Source of the DNA: Haloferula luteola
Lineage (GTDB): Bacteria > Verrucomicrobiota > Verrucomicrobiia > Verrucomicrobiales > Akkermansiaceae
Direction: 5' to 3'
Assembly: GCF_014201715.1 (NCBI RefSeq)
Contig: NZ_JACHFD010000015.1
Span: 1 to 64,000 of the forward strand
Length of the DNA: 64,000 nt
The translations under genes were made by a program, and so were the position numbers. Shown in pieces: positions 50,645-60,321 of this stretch. Positions within the stretch are counted from its first letter, which is position 1, and every line of letters begins with the position of its first letter. The notes beneath the pieces are model-generated. The model saw nothing but the letters and a program-made list of their open reading frames with translations. It did no database searches and was not told the DNA's origin.

Positions 50645-53488
50645 TCACGGAGTGGTTTCTACCACGGTCACCCTCAAGAAACCTGTCGCGGGTGCCTCAG
50701 CAAAGCCGAAGCTTCTCAGCTCCCACGCCGCATCTGGATCCGCCATGTCAGTCGTCACCGCAGGCGTCCGCTCGATCACTTCAAGGGACCAATCGGAGAG
50801 ATTCATCGAACCCTCGATGCGATAGGTGATGCCATCGATCGCCGATATCAGCGCTCCCCCATCTGCGCTGAACACCGCGCCCTTTCGAATGGCCGCCGTC
50901 AACACCGTTCCCCCTCCGTTCGCGTCCGATAGAAGGCGCAGAATTCCCCGCGAACTCGTCGCTGCAGGATTCCCGTTCAACCCGAACTCGACGATATTGG
51001 CAACGCCATCGCCGTCAGGATCCCCTTCGGCGCTGCCACTTCCCATGCCGAACGATTCGGCCCATACCGTAAACGGGTTGCTGGAGCCATCACCCACGAC
51101 GAAGGTCGTCGTATTTGTCGTCGAATCGTAGTTCGCCTCGGTTCCAGAAATCGCCTCGAACCAAGACTCCGACAACAGGGAGGTGCGATCTCCATCCAGC
51201 ACCATCACCCCACCTTGAAACTGGAATACTCCGAGCTCGGTACTGGTAAGGTCAGCGGCTTGCAAGTGACCGCCGGTCATCGTGAAGACCCCTTGGCTGC
51301 TCCCCACACCGAGGGCAATGGTTTGGTCCGTCGTCAGCTCTCCACTTTCCAAAAGGACCGAACCCTCTGCACCGCCCCCGACCTGCAACGCAGTCCCGGG
51401 AAGATGGAGTTCACCTCCAGCGACGTGCAGGAAGTTCCCCCCCGTGCCATCGTAGCCAACGATGAAAGTCGTGTAATCCGTGAAGGTAGCCGATCCCCCA
51501 GATACCTCGACAAGCACACCCTTAGAAAGGCGCACATGATTGTCTGCAGTGCTGGTGAAAGTGGCCGTGCCCCCTGAGACTTCGAACGAATCCCCCTCGC
51601 CCCCTCGGCCGAGATGGACATTGTAGAGAGCATTGGAGCTGCCATTTCCGGTGGAAGTGACCTCCAGCACTGCCGTGCCCGACATCAGGTAGCGCGATCC
51701 ACCATCGGATGAACCATCCGAAAGAAACCAACCGCGGTCATGCGTCGAATGCACAGTGCCTCCGGTATGCACGAAGGTGCCAACACCGCTGCTCCCCACC
51801 AGGAAGTAGTTCCCGGACTGATACAGTTCTCCGCCAGACATCACGAACAACCCACGATTGATCAGGCGACCGTTCACAGACAGCACCCCGGTATCGTGCA
51901 CCATGGTCCTGGCAGAGCGTGTCAAGTTGCCACTGGTACTGGCCTCCCCAGCACCAATCTCAACGGCATCGTATTCTCCAGGAACGGATCCGGTGCTCCA
52001 ATTCACTGCCGTTCCATACTCACCGAGCTCGGTTCCGGTCCACACCACGGCAGGCACCGCATCCACACTCGGCTTCAAAGAAGCCCCCGGCAGGGGAAAC
52101 TCTTGCGTGTCGGCATCCCGGTCTTCCGTCGTCGGATAATCGAAGGCCGTCACGTTATCGACCAGAGTCCACTCACTCCCATCGACGCTTCCTTCCAAAA
52201 CCCAACGCACTGGGTCCGTGTTCGTATTTCCATCGGTCGTCGCGAATTGATACCCGTCAATCGTCACCGCACTCTCGAACGCAAAAACAACGGCGCCCCC
52301 ACTCGCATCCATGAATCGGCTGGTCGTCACCCCGTCGCCGGTTGGCTTGTCGTTGGTGAAACCATCCACCAATCGCACCGCTCCCAGGGTTTCGTTAGGC
52401 TCGAATGTCCCTCCCGGATTCGTCACCACCACCGAGATCAAATCGATATCAGACCCGTTGCTTCCCGTCTCTTGCGCCGGAACAGCATTGGAGGCGGAAA
52501 GATTCAGTGCGCTTCCTTCATGGAAAAATCGGAACTCGGACAGCTCCATTCGGCTCCCTCCAGAGCGCGTAGCCATCGGAGTGAAACGGAAATACGGATA
52601 GCTCGCCGATCCACCCGCTACCGACCGCACCGTCAAGGTCTTCGAGGTGCTCCCTCCCGAATTGCTCGCGGTCAGCGTGTACACCGTGTCCTCACCTGCC
52701 GGAGGAACGATCTCAAAATCGGACTCATACGGCTCCAGAGTGCCGGAGGACACCGCAGGTTCGATTTCCACCAAATCCGGATCACCTAGGTCTTCATCAT
52801 AAGTATCCCAGAATAGGCGCACTTTCTCCCCATCGCGCACGATCATCGCCTGATCCGTCTCCAACTCGAAGGCCCAGATGGATGGAGGGAAGGTTCCACT
52901 CGCCGTGAAACCTGCTTCAAAGGTCGAATTCTCCGTCGTGGTCGGATAGTCAATCCGACGATCCAAGATGGTCCACTCACTGGCGTCGTTGCTACCTTCG
53001 AGCTTCCAACTCACTGGATTTCGATTCGGGTACGTCAAGGTATCGCCACCGGTCGCGAAATTGTAGCCATCGATCTCAATCGGAGTACCAAAGTCGAAGT
53101 AAAGATACCGCGCATCACCGTCGTTCGCCGTGATGCTGGTCAGCCATTTCGTGCTCACCAATCCATCCACGATCTTAACGGCGCCTTCATTGCTAGTCGC
53201 CGAGTTCTGTCCGCCCGTCACAGTGACAGGAACCAAATCCACATCACTACCATCTTGCCCGTAGGTGGGCTTCGGTGACAGGTCGACGTTATCGGCGATG
53301 AGGTTGAGAGCTTGACCATCACGAACAAATTGGAACTCGGAGAGCTGGATCGTCGTGCCAGCAAGGTTGAGCTCCATCGGCTCGAAACGGTAGTATCGAT
53401 AGCTGGTTTGAGCCTGCGCCGAGGCCATCCCAAGCAAGGGAGCGATTACGGGAACCGCTCGTCGGGTCATGCAAATGATTCGTTTCAT
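50645..53488 (-). CDS. Large secreted protein with two discoidin-like domains and passenger-type repeats
   Basis: 947 residues. Signal peptide within the first 27 residues (VPVIAPLLGMASAQAQ). Two F5/8 type C-like modules (about 30-210 and 290-465) share the phrases IQLSEFQFVRDGQALNLIAD / MELSEFRFFHEGSALNLSAS and WKLEGSNDASEWTILD / WVLEGSVDGSEWTLVD. A beta-helix-like part follows, with repeated gly-rich rungs (VLSVNGRLINRGLFVMSGGE, GVGTFVHTGGTVH, GGNFLHVAGGELHLPG) as in autotransporter passengers. No barrel or PEP-CTERM tail is present. Probably a carbohydrate-binding surface or secreted protein. Confidence 0.8.
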   Translation of the reverse strand: MKRIICMTRRAVPVIAPLLGMASAQAQTSYRYYRFEPMELNLAGTTIQLSEFQFVRDGQALNLIADNVDLSPKPTYGQDGSDVDLVPVTVTGGQNSATSNEGAVKIVDGLVSTKWLTSITANDGDARYLYFDFGTPIEIDGYNFATGGDTLTYPNRNPVSWKLEGSNDASEWTILDRRIDYPTTTENSTFEAGFTASGTFPPSIWAFELETDQAMIVRDGEKVRLFWDTYDEDLGDPDLVEIEPAVSSGTLEPYESDFEIVPPAGEDTVYTLTASNSGGSTSKTLTVRSVAGGSASYPYFRFTPMATRSGGSRMELSEFRFFHEGSALNLSASNAVPAQETGSNGSDIDLISVVVTNPGGTFEPNETLGAVRLVDGFTNDKPTGDGVTTSRFMDASGGAVVFAFESAVTIDGYQFATTDGNTNTDPVRWVLEGSVDGSEWTLVDNVTAFDYPTTEDRDADTQEFPLPGASLKPSVDAVPAVVWTGTELGEYGTAVNWSTGSVPGEYDAVEIGAGEASTSGNLTRSARTMVHDTGVLSVNGRLINRGLFVMSGGELYQSGNYFLVGSSGVGTFVHTGGTVHSTHDRGWFLSDGSSDGGSRYLMSGTAVLEVTSTGNGSSNALYNVHLGRGGEGDSFEVSGGTATFTSTADNHVRLSKGVLVEVSGGSATFTDYTTFIVGYDGTGGNFLHVAGGELHLPGTALQVGGGAEGSVLLESGELTTDQTIALGVGSSQGVFTMTGGHLQAADLTSTELGVFQFQGGVMVLDGDRTSLLSESWFEAISGTEANYDSTTNTTTFVVGDGSSNPFTVWAESFGMGSGSAEGDPDGDGVANIVEFGLNGNPAATSSRGILRLLSDANGGGTVLTAAIRKGAVFSADGGALISAIDGITYRIEGSMNLSDWSLEVIERTPAVTTDMADPDAAWELRSFGFAEAPATGFLRVTVVETTP

Positions 53489-53737
53489 AATGGGCTGATC
53501 GAGCCCCGATATGCCTCCTCCTCCCCCCGTCCCGACAACCCGTCCAGCGACACAATATTGGCACCCAATCGCGCTAAACCCTGCGGGAATTTCGGGAGTG
53601 TTTCAGAGGCTTCGAACGCGCATTCCACGGAGGATTCCGCAACCGAAAACCCCCGCCCGAACGCCCCGATCACTCACCACGCAGCCGGATGTTTCTGCTT
53701 GTCAGCAGCGGCCATCCGCGCTGGCTAGGTCCCGCCC

Positions 53738-54349
53738 ATGGATCCAGCGCCCCGACGCCCCGAACCTCACGAGTATCTCCCCGCCGATTACTTCCGCCGC
53801 GCGGAGCGATCCGAGATCTTTTCCCACCAAGCCCCCCTCGAAGTGGACCTTGGATGTGGTGATGGCTCTTTCCTCCTCGGCATGGCCCGCGAATTTCCCG
53901 AGCGCAACTTCCTCGGCGTCGAACGGCTTCTCGGCCGCGTCCGTAAAGTTTGCAAACGCGCTTCGAACGCCGGATTGGAGAACGTGCGCCTCCTTCGGCT
54001 TGAGAGCCGATATACGATCGAGTGGCTGCTTCCGGAAGCTTCCGTCAGCCGGCTTCATTTGCTCTGCCCTGATCCGTGGCCAAAGGTTCGACACCATCGG
54101 CGACGCCTGTTTCAGCCCCCATTTCTGGACGCCGTGCGCAAAGTCCTCGTTCCCGGAGGTGAATTTCTCTTCATGACCGACCACCCCGAATACTTTGAGT
54201 GGGCGGAAGAGATCATGACCCACTACACCGGCTTGCAGAAGCTACCCTGGCAGGATGGAGATTTCTTTTATCCGAAAACCGACTTTCAAGTTCAGTGGGA
54301 ATCCGAGGGCAAATCCATGCACCGCATGCGCCTCGCTCAGCCACTCTGA
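53738..54349 (+). CDS. trmB: tRNA (guanine-N7-)-methyltransferase, TrmB
   Basis: 203 residues. SAM-binding LEVDLGCGDGSFLLGMAREF is at about 35-54; NFLGVERLLGRVRKVCKRA, then the TrmB-specific LLCPDPWPKVRHHRRRL motif, and the ending FQVQWESEGKSMHRM. It methylates G46 of tRNAs. It stands alone and overlaps nothing; comEC ends two bases after it on the other strand. Confidence 0.95.
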   Translation: MDPAPRRPEPHEYLPADYFRRAERSEIFSHQAPLEVDLGCGDGSFLLGMAREFPERNFLGVERLLGRVRKVCKRASNAGLENVRLLRLESRYTIEWLLPEASVSRLHLLCPDPWPKVRHHRRRLFQPPFLDAVRKVLVPGGEFLFMTDHPEYFEWAEEIMTHYTGLQKLPWQDGDFFYPKTDFQVQWESEGKSMHRMRLAQPL

Positions 54350-54350
54350 G

Positions 54351-56576
54351 TCATCGCTCCAGAGTTTCCACCCGACCTCCAAGCCACGCCTTGGCGGTGA
54401 GCCTTTGCTCCGTCGCCGTCACGATGACCGCTCCGCAAGCTCCCTGATGGAACACCGCGATCCCGCGGCCTTCACAAGCACGCCGCCAATCGTCCGGAAT
54501 CCTTTCCGACTTGGGAAACTCTTCGTGGCCGGCGATGATGATCTTTGCCCCTGTCGCAGCGAGGAAATCATCGCCCAAGGAATTATCGTGGAGATGCCGC
54601 CCAGCCACGATCACATCAGCCTTCAGATCCACTCCTGCCGCCATCAGTTCCTGCTCTCCGGACCAGCCTTGGTCCGCCACAAAAAGAATCTTCCAACCCC
54701 TCCAAATCAATCTCACCGGCATCACCCTTTCATCCGCGAGGCGATGCCAATCCCGTGGATCCGGCACTCGCAGTACTTCCAATTCCGCACCTTCTCCCAC
54801 CGGATAGCGAACGCCGATTTGGCCGATCACGCGCCTCACCCCCCGGTCCTCGGTCACCTTAAGCCAATCCCGGTAAGTCGATCCCAGCGCCCGAGAAACC
54901 GGCAACAACGCCTGCTGGACCGGGAAGGCATCCACGGCCTCGATCAATCCGCCAATGTGCCGCCCATCCGGATGGGTCGCCACCACCCCATTCGGCCGCA
55001 TCCCCATCCGTCTCATGGCAGGCAGCACCTGGCTCTCAAATCGATACCCGGAGGCTCCGTCGATCATCACTCCCCCCGACTTTCCGGACCAACACGCCGC
55101 ACCATCGCGTCCCAAGTCAAAGACGCATAAGAACTCGTCCGCCGGCCGATCTCGAGGGATTTCAAAATAAGCGCCCGGTAGTGCGGCAGCTCCCTCTGCC
55201 ACCCGGAGACCGACTTTCGCCAGCCAGCCGCTGCCCTGATTGAGGCGCTCGCTCCATCCGGGAATCCATCCACCAGCCGCTGACAACAGCGCCAGCCCCA
55301 ATAACGGGAGAACCACCAAAGACAGGCCCAAGCTGGCCACCACGGAGATGGGCGTCACGATCCCGAAATACCCTGCCGTCAAGGGCGCCGAACCGAGCCA
55401 CGCCGAACTCGAAACCGCCAGCCCATCCGCCAGCCACCGCCGCCATTGCAGCCACCGCTCGCGAAGCGGGCCATACAGAGATCTCGGCAAATACGGCTCC
55501 TCCCGTCGGATCCACGCCCAGCACCTCGCCATCGCCCGGTGCAAAACCAGAATGGCCAGCACCACTCCAAACGAAAGCTGCACCCCCACGGAGAACACGC
55601 GATCGGCATTCCCCAGCAACACCAGCAAAGCCGCGAGGCCCAAGGCATTGCCAGCATCCGGACGCCGCCGAAACGCAAAGGCGCCCATCACCACCGCCGC
55701 CATCCAGGCAGCGCGAACCGCAGGTGGCTTCATTCCCGTCACCCACGCATAGCCAAACACCAGCACGAGGATGGGAATCAACGCCGCCCGATGGGGCACC
55801 CCAAGAAATCGCAGAAGCCCCCACCCCAAAAGCCCCACCATCGCCACATGCAGACCACTCACCGCAAACACGTGCAAAGTCCCTGTCAGCCGAAAGGGCT
55901 CAATCAGAATCTCGTCGCGCGGCAACTCACCCAAGACCACCGCACGAATCACCATCGCCTCCCGTGAAGTCGGTTCCAATCCTCGCGTCACCGCCTGCCG
56001 AAACCCCGCTTTGATGCGTTGCCCCAGTCGCGACTCTGAGGGGGCCGCCGCCACCACCACCACCGGCCCCGTATAGCGGAAAACCAGTGCCATGTCTTGC
56101 CGGAACAGCCACTCAGCCCGGTCGAATCCCCCTGGATTTTCAGGCGGGCGAGGCCGCCGAAACTCTCCCCGCCCCTGCACCACCGCACCCTTTTCCGGGG
56201 ATCTTCCCACCCCCTCCAACCAAACCTTCACGCCATTCCCACAGTCGCGCCCCGGGCTCGACCACCCTGACATCCCTCGCCGATTCGGCACTTCCAGCAC
56301 CTCCATCTCCCGCATTCCGGATACCCCGATCCATTCAAGCGCCCGCTCCCGCTCCCGCAATGAACGGTCATGCAAAACTCCCGCGGCCAAAGCCACCACC
56401 AGCGAGGCAACCAGCACCTGCCCCACCCGCGCGATCGTCAACGCGCCCACCAAACCGAACGCCAAAATGCCTCCCACCAGCTCGTTCCCATCCACCACCA
56501 GCACCGCCGCCAAGGCGGTGCCTGCCATCCAGAGGAGCGGACGCCGCTCCACCCATCGGCGGAGCCTGGAGTTCAT
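54351..56576 (-). CDS. comEC: ComEC/Rec2 DNA-uptake channel
   Basis: 741 residues from the ATG at 56576. Order: N-terminal helices and an OB-like DUF4131 region (about 30-200), the competence domain with many membrane helices (LTGTLHVFAVSGLHVAMVGL is the diagnostic motif), and a C-terminal metallo-beta-lactamase-like domain with VVATHPDGRHIGGLIEAVDA (HxDxxH) and a late AGHEEF. It would carry single-stranded DNA across the inner membrane in natural transformation. Other com genes are outside the window. Confidence 0.93.
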   Translation of the reverse strand: MNSRLRRWVERRPLLWMAGTALAAVLVVDGNELVGGILAFGLVGALTIARVGQVLVASLVVALAAGVLHDRSLRERERALEWIGVSGMREMEVLEVPNRRGMSGWSSPGRDCGNGVKVWLEGVGRSPEKGAVVQGRGEFRRPRPPENPGGFDRAEWLFRQDMALVFRYTGPVVVVAAAPSESRLGQRIKAGFRQAVTRGLEPTSREAMVIRAVVLGELPRDEILIEPFRLTGTLHVFAVSGLHVAMVGLLGWGLLRFLGVPHRAALIPILVLVFGYAWVTGMKPPAVRAAWMAAVVMGAFAFRRRPDAGNALGLAALLVLLGNADRVFSVGVQLSFGVVLAILVLHRAMARCWAWIRREEPYLPRSLYGPLRERWLQWRRWLADGLAVSSSAWLGSAPLTAGYFGIVTPISVVASLGLSLVVLPLLGLALLSAAGGWIPGWSERLNQGSGWLAKVGLRVAEGAAALPGAYFEIPRDRPADEFLCVFDLGRDGAACWSGKSGGVMIDGASGYRFESQVLPAMRRMGMRPNGVVATHPDGRHIGGLIEAVDAFPVQQALLPVSRALGSTYRDWLKVTEDRGVRRVIGQIGVRYPVGEGAELEVLRVPDPRDWHRLADERVMPVRLIWRGWKILFVADQGWSGEQELMAAGVDLKADVIVAGRHLHDNSLGDDFLAATGAKIIIAGHEEFPKSERIPDDWRRACEGRGIAVFHQGACGAVIVTATEQRLTAKAWLGGRVETLER

Positions 56577-56596
56577 AGGGGGGAGGAAAAAAGAGA

Positions 56597-57289
56597 TCAG
56601 GCCACACCCCACTCGTGGAGTTTGTGGCGGGCATTCGCCGAGTGGCGGGACTCTGGAAATTGCTCAATCACCTGCTGCATCAATCCGACAGCCGCCATCC
56701 GTTCCGCCAAATCTTCATCATACACCTCGGCCAATCGGAACATCAGGAAGGCCGCGTCATTCTCTTGCCATTCCTGACCCTCAATGGCTTCCCGCAGAGT
56801 TTCCACAGCTGCATGAGGCTGTTTGAGCTGCTCGCGTTGAACCTTCGCGATTTCCACGTAAGGCAGCCGATTCATCGGATCCATCGCCGCCGCATCTCGG
56901 AAGGCAGCAATCGCCCCATCAAAGTCTCCTTGCGCCAACTTCGCATGCGCATCGTGCATCGGATCCTCCTCCACTTCCTCGCCGCTGTCATACACCGCAT
57001 GGGTGAACTTGTGCGCCAGCAGAGGCAGCAAATCCACCACGACCACCACCCCCACCAAACCCGCCGTCACAAAGGCTAACAAGATGCCCGTCAGGGTCTT
57101 GCTCGATTTGATATTCTCGATCTTATCCTTCAGCGTCGGAATCTGCTCCAGCTCCTCCACGCTGCCCGTCTCGTAGTAGCGGGAAATCGTCTCTTCAATC
57201 TGGTGGATTTCTCCTTTCCCACTCGTCATGAACGAAATCCATCCGATCACCACAGCCAACCCCAAGACGATGTAGATACCGAGCTTCAT
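56597..57289 (-). CDS. Membrane protein with C-terminal TPR repeats
   Basis: 230 residues. Helix 1 is LGIYIVLGLAVVIGWISFM, helix 2 is TLTGILLAFVTAGLVGVVVV then VDLLPLL, with a charged loop between. The C-terminal half is TPR: HAKLAQGDFDGAIAAFRDAA, PYVEIAKVQREQLKQPHAAV, AERMAAVGLMQQVIEQFPES. Function unknown; a protein-interaction role is likely. It lies 20 bases upstream of comEC in the same direction, so it may be co-transcribed with it. Confidence 0.75.
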   Translation of the reverse strand: MKLGIYIVLGLAVVIGWISFMTSGKGEIHQIEETISRYYETGSVEELEQIPTLKDKIENIKSSKTLTGILLAFVTAGLVGVVVVVDLLPLLAHKFTHAVYDSGEEVEEDPMHDAHAKLAQGDFDGAIAAFRDAAAMDPMNRLPYVEIAKVQREQLKQPHAAVETLREAIEGQEWQENDAAFLMFRLAEVYDEDLAERMAAVGLMQQVIEQFPESRHSANARHKLHEWGVA

Positions 57290-57344
57290 CTTGCCCTCAC
57301 TCTACCCACGCCCCCTCACCCTTCGGAAAGGAAAAAGCTTGGAA

Positions 57345-57707
57345 TCAAACTCTTCGCGCAGCCCGACCTTCGTCGATCAACTTCCAAAAGTGCTTCGATT
57401 TCGCCAGTTCCTCATCCTCGGCCAACGGAATCTTCGAGCGGAAAACGAAATCAGAAAACGTCCCGCGATGCAGCACCCGGTGCACCACCACCGCTCCATC
57501 CTTCACCTCAAAGTAGATCCGCCAATCCTTCGTCCTAAAACGATAGAGCACCTTAGCATCCCGCTCGATCTTGCCAAATCGCTCGCCGTCCAGCTGCTCG
57601 AGGTCCTCACGAGAAACCTTGAACTCATCGAGCAAGTCCAACTGCTCAAGAGTATCGAGCTGGGAAATCTCCGCCGCACTGATTTCATTGAAAACGATTT
57701 GGAACAC
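57345..57707 (-). CDS. Small RelE/ParE-like fold protein
   Basis: 120 residues. The middle follows the RelE/ParE toxin-like pattern: a long helical lead (EEISAAEISQL-type), FGKIERDAKVLYRFRTKDWR, then IYFEVKDGAVVVHRVLHRGT and a C-terminal acidic helix (AEDEELAKSKHFWKLIDEG). No antitoxin gene accompanies it and the end is extended, so it is probably a housekeeping member of the fold rather than a toxin. Cytoplasmic. Confidence 0.6.
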   Translation of the reverse strand: MFQIVFNEISAAEISQLDTLEQLDLLDEFKVSREDLEQLDGERFGKIERDAKVLYRFRTKDWRIYFEVKDGAVVVHRVLHRGTFSDFVFRSKIPLAEDEELAKSKHFWKLIDEGRAARRV

Positions 57708-57861
57708 AGCCCGGATTTAAATGCAGCCGTCCGCACCTTCCAAGCGCCAAGTCACCCGGTTCTCGCTCCCCAATTGCCGGCATTTTCATGCCCATGCTTC
57801 ATACATGGGAGCTCTTTGAGTGAGTTCTTTTCATCGCTGATAATCCCGCGCAATTTCCTTT

Positions 57862-57877
57862 TGGCTCAGTTCATGCG
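57862..57877 (+). promoter_or_regulatory. Candidate sigma-54 promoter for the barrel-urt operon
   Basis: TGGCTCAGTTCATGCG fits the -24/-12 consensus TGGCAC-N5-TTGCA: GG at 57863-57864 and GC at 57875-57876 with the exact 12-base spacing, two to three mismatches outside the invariant dinucleotides. Transcription would start near 57888, about 70 bases before the ATG at 57956. Nitrogen-regulated urea transport would be a fitting use. Confidence 0.5.
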
Positions 57878-57955
57878 GTCTTGATCGGTTAGCCCCCTTT
57901 GTCGTTAGACGGCAAAGTTTTGGGGCGATGCCAACCAACTGACAACGCTACACCA

Positions 57956-58792
57956 ATGAATAGCCAACCCACCCAGATCCGAACCCTACTCCTCCAAACT
58001 GCTCTTATTTGCGGTTGCGGTTCCTTCGCCTTCGCTGGAGAGCCGATGATGCCCCCCGCACCCGCTCCAGTCGCCGCTCCAGAGGAGTCGGTCGTCTCGG
58101 GCACCCTGTCCCTCGATTACAATACCCACTTCATTTCTTACGGCTTTGATGTGTGGGGCTCCGGCGAAAACTTCGGCGGCAGCTCGACTTTCAACCCTTC
58201 GCTCGACCTTTCTTGGCAGCTCACCGACGCCTTTTCCGTCAACGCCGGCACCTGGTGGGACGTGAATGACAACGTCACTTCCGCCATCGGCGGCGACCTC
58301 CAAGAAGTCGATGTCTGGTTCGGAATGACTTACGACACCGGCCTGGTTTCCATCAGCGGCACCTACCAAGCCTGGATCTACGGCTCCGATACCGAGCACG
58401 TCTTCGATCTTGGCCTCGGATTCGACACCATGCTCAGCCCGTCGCTGACCATCCACCACCGCTTCGATGAAGGTGCCTCCGGCGGCAACACCGGCACCGT
58501 CATCGTGCTCGGCATCGAGCAAGGATTCGAGCTCGGTCCCGTTTCCTTCGGCATCCCCGTCAACGTCGGCTACTTCGTCGAAGACGACTTCCACCCGACT
58601 TCCACCGACGAAGGCTTCGGCTTTGGCTCGATCGGCCTCACCGCCTCCGTGCCCCTCCCCGTGGCCGAGAAATTCGGCTCCTGGGACGTCCACGCCGGAC
58701 TGACCTACTACCTCACCGACAGTGGTGTGATTGGCAACGCCAAGGACGACGACTTCCTGACCGGAAACATCGGTATCGGTTGCTCGTTCTAA
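57956..58792 (+). CDS. Outer-membrane beta-barrel protein preceding the urea transporter
   Basis: 278 residues from the ATG at 57956. Signal peptide (TLLLQTALICGCGSFAFA), a short Pro/Ala linker (MMPPAPAPVAAPEES), then alternating strands: VSGTLSLDYNTHFISYGFDV, FNPSLDLSWQLTDAFSVNAG, VDVWFGMTYDTGLVSISGTY, HVFDLGLGFDTMLSPSLTIH, and a final NIGIGCSF ending in Phe, the barrel-insertion signal. The size suggests 12-14 strands. Position before urtA suggests a pore for urea or related solutes, which is inference. Confidence 0.75.
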   Translation: MNSQPTQIRTLLLQTALICGCGSFAFAGEPMMPPAPAPVAAPEESVVSGTLSLDYNTHFISYGFDVWGSGENFGGSSTFNPSLDLSWQLTDAFSVNAGTWWDVNDNVTSAIGGDLQEVDVWFGMTYDTGLVSISGTYQAWIYGSDTEHVFDLGLGFDTMLSPSLTIHHRFDEGASGGNTGTVIVLGIEQGFELGPVSFGIPVNVGYFVEDDFHPTSTDEGFGFGSIGLTASVPLPVAEKFGSWDVHAGLTYYLTDSGVIGNAKDDDFLTGNIGIGCSF

Positions 58793-58820
58793 TTCACGGC
58801 CAGGTTCCAGCCTAATTCGT

Positions 58821-58855
58821 GCCGCTCCACCCTCCCCAGCATTGGGTGGGGCGGC
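58821..58855 (+). repeat. Long stem-loop between barrel gene and urtA
   Basis: GCCGCTCCACCC (58821-58832) pairs with GGGTGGGGCGGC (58844-58855), 12 pairs with one G-U, loop of 11. No T-run follows. It may stabilise the upstream transcript or attenuate read-through into urtA, letting the barrel and the transporter be made at different levels. Confidence 0.5.
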
Positions 58856-58917
58856 CATTCCCTGGCCCATTCCGGGCGGATCCCCTTCCGCCTCCATTCC
58901 CAGACCTACTCGCATTC

Positions 58918-60174
58918 ATGAATCGCAAACAATTTCTTACCAGTACCCTTGCCGCCACTTCGCTCGCCCTCGTCTCCGCCGCCCACGCGGCCGACGACAC
59001 CGTCAAGGTCGGCGTGCTCCACTCGCTGAGCGGCACCATGGCCATCTCCGAGACTTCGCTCCGCGACATCCTTCTCTTCACCTTCGATGAGATCAACGCG
59101 GCCGGAGGCGTGATGGGCAAAAAGATCGAACCTGTCGTGGTCGACGGAGCGTCTGACTGGCCACTGTTCGCAGAAAAAGCCGAACAACTCCTCGTTCAGG
59201 ACAAAGTCGCCGTCACCTTCGGCTGCTGGACCTCGGTGAGCCGCAAATCAGTCCTCCCCGTGTTCGAGAAATACAACGGCATGCTCTTCTACCCCGTTCA
59301 ATATGAGGGTGAGGAAATGTCGAAGAACATCTTCTACACCGCCGAGGCCGTGAACCAACAGGCCATCCCTGCGGTCGACTACATGCTCGAGGAGGGCATC
59401 AAGAAATTCTACCTCGTTGGAACCGACTACGTTTATCCCCAGACTACCAACCTCATCCTCTTCGAATATCTCCAATCCAAGGGAGTTCCGGTCGAAAACA
59501 TCGGCGGTGGTCTCCGCAAGGATAGCGATGGCAATGTGATTTCCGCAGGGAAATATGTCCCGTTCAGCCACACCGACTTCCAGCAGATTGTCTCAGAGAT
59601 CAAGAGCTTCGCTGCATCCGGTGATGCCTGCGTGATCAACACCATCAACGGAGACTCCAACGTGCCCTTCTTCAAGGAATTCGCCGCTGCCGGCCTCACC
59701 TCCGAAGACTGCCCGGTCGTCTCCTTCTCCATCTCAGAAGATGAGTTCCGCAGCCTTCCAGCCAAGGATTTGGTCGGCCACCTCGGTTGCTGGAACTACT
59801 TCATGTCCATCGACTCACCGGCGAACAAGAAGTTCATCGGCGACTTCATGGCCTGGCTCAAAACCACCGACGTGCCCGGCATCGTGAAGGAAAATCGTGT
59901 CACCTGCTCCCCAATGGTTCTTTCCTATGACGGCGTCTACCTCTGGAAGGCCGCCGTCGAAAAGGCCGGCTCATTCGATGTGGATAAGGTGCGCGAAGCT
60001 CTCGAAAGCGGCATCACCTTCGAAGGCCCGAATGGCAAGATCACCTCGATGAAGAATCACCACTTCATTAAGAACGTCTACATTGGCGAAACCCTCGAAG
60101 ACGGTCAGTTCCAAATCATCAAGACCTTCGATCAGGTTCCCGCCGAACCGTTCCTCAAGGGCACCTTCGAATAA
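58918..60174 (+). CDS. urtA: Urea ABC transporter substrate-binding protein, UrtA
   Basis: 418 residues from the ATG at 58918. Signal peptide [20 protein letters not shown] then AAHAAD. Type I periplasmic-binding fold of the amide/urea branch: [80 protein letters not shown] then YTAEAVNQQ, and [15 protein letters not shown]. These motifs are specific for UrtA/FmdD. It binds urea in the periplasm. First of the transporter genes. Confidence 0.96.
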   Translation: MNRKQFLTSTLAATSLALVSAAHAADDTVKVGVLHSLSGTMAISETSLRDILLFTFDEINAAGGVMGKKIEPVVVDGASDWPLFAEKAEQLLVQDKVAVTFGCWTSVSRKSVLPVFEKYNGMLFYPVQYEGEEMSKNIFYTAEAVNQQAIPAVDYMLEEGIKKFYLVGTDYVYPQTTNLILFEYLQSKGVPVENIGGGLRKDSDGNVISAGKYVPFSHTDFQQIVSEIKSFAASGDACVINTINGDSNVPFFKEFAAAGLTSEDCPVVSFSISEDEFRSLPAKDLVGHLGCWNYFMSIDSPANKKFIGDFMAWLKTTDVPGIVKENRVTCSPMVLSYDGVYLWKAAVEKAGSFDVDKVREALESGITFEGPNGKITSMKNHHFIKNVYIGETLEDGQFQIIKTFDQVPAEPFLKGTFE

Positions 60175-60212
60175 GGTTCCCCGCTCCCTCTCCTCGGTTG
60201 CTCAGAGGTCCT

Positions 60213-60256
60213 TGCCGGCACACCGCCTTCCCTCCATGGGATGGAGTGTGCCGGCA
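60213..60256. repeat. REP-like palindrome between urtA and urtB
   Basis: TGCCGGCACAC (60213-60223) is mirrored by GTGTGCCGGCA (60246-60256), with an inner stem CTCCAT-GGG-ATGGAG (60232-60246). A second GC-rich palindrome fragment (GCCGCCGGCC...GCCGCGACGGC) follows at about 60260-60285. This looks like a repetitive extragenic palindrome, as seen in many Verrucomicrobial genomes, and may adjust the UrtA to UrtB ratio. Confidence 0.55.
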
Positions 60257-60321
60257 TCCTGCCGCCGGCCTTTTGCCGCGACGGCCCGTGCCCGCATCCT
60301 TCGCCCAAGGCCTCATTCTGC

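Noticed and set aside
57345-57707. Toxin of a toxin-antitoxin module
   Set aside because: No antitoxin-like gene adjoins it and the protein is longer than typical RelE/ParE toxins.
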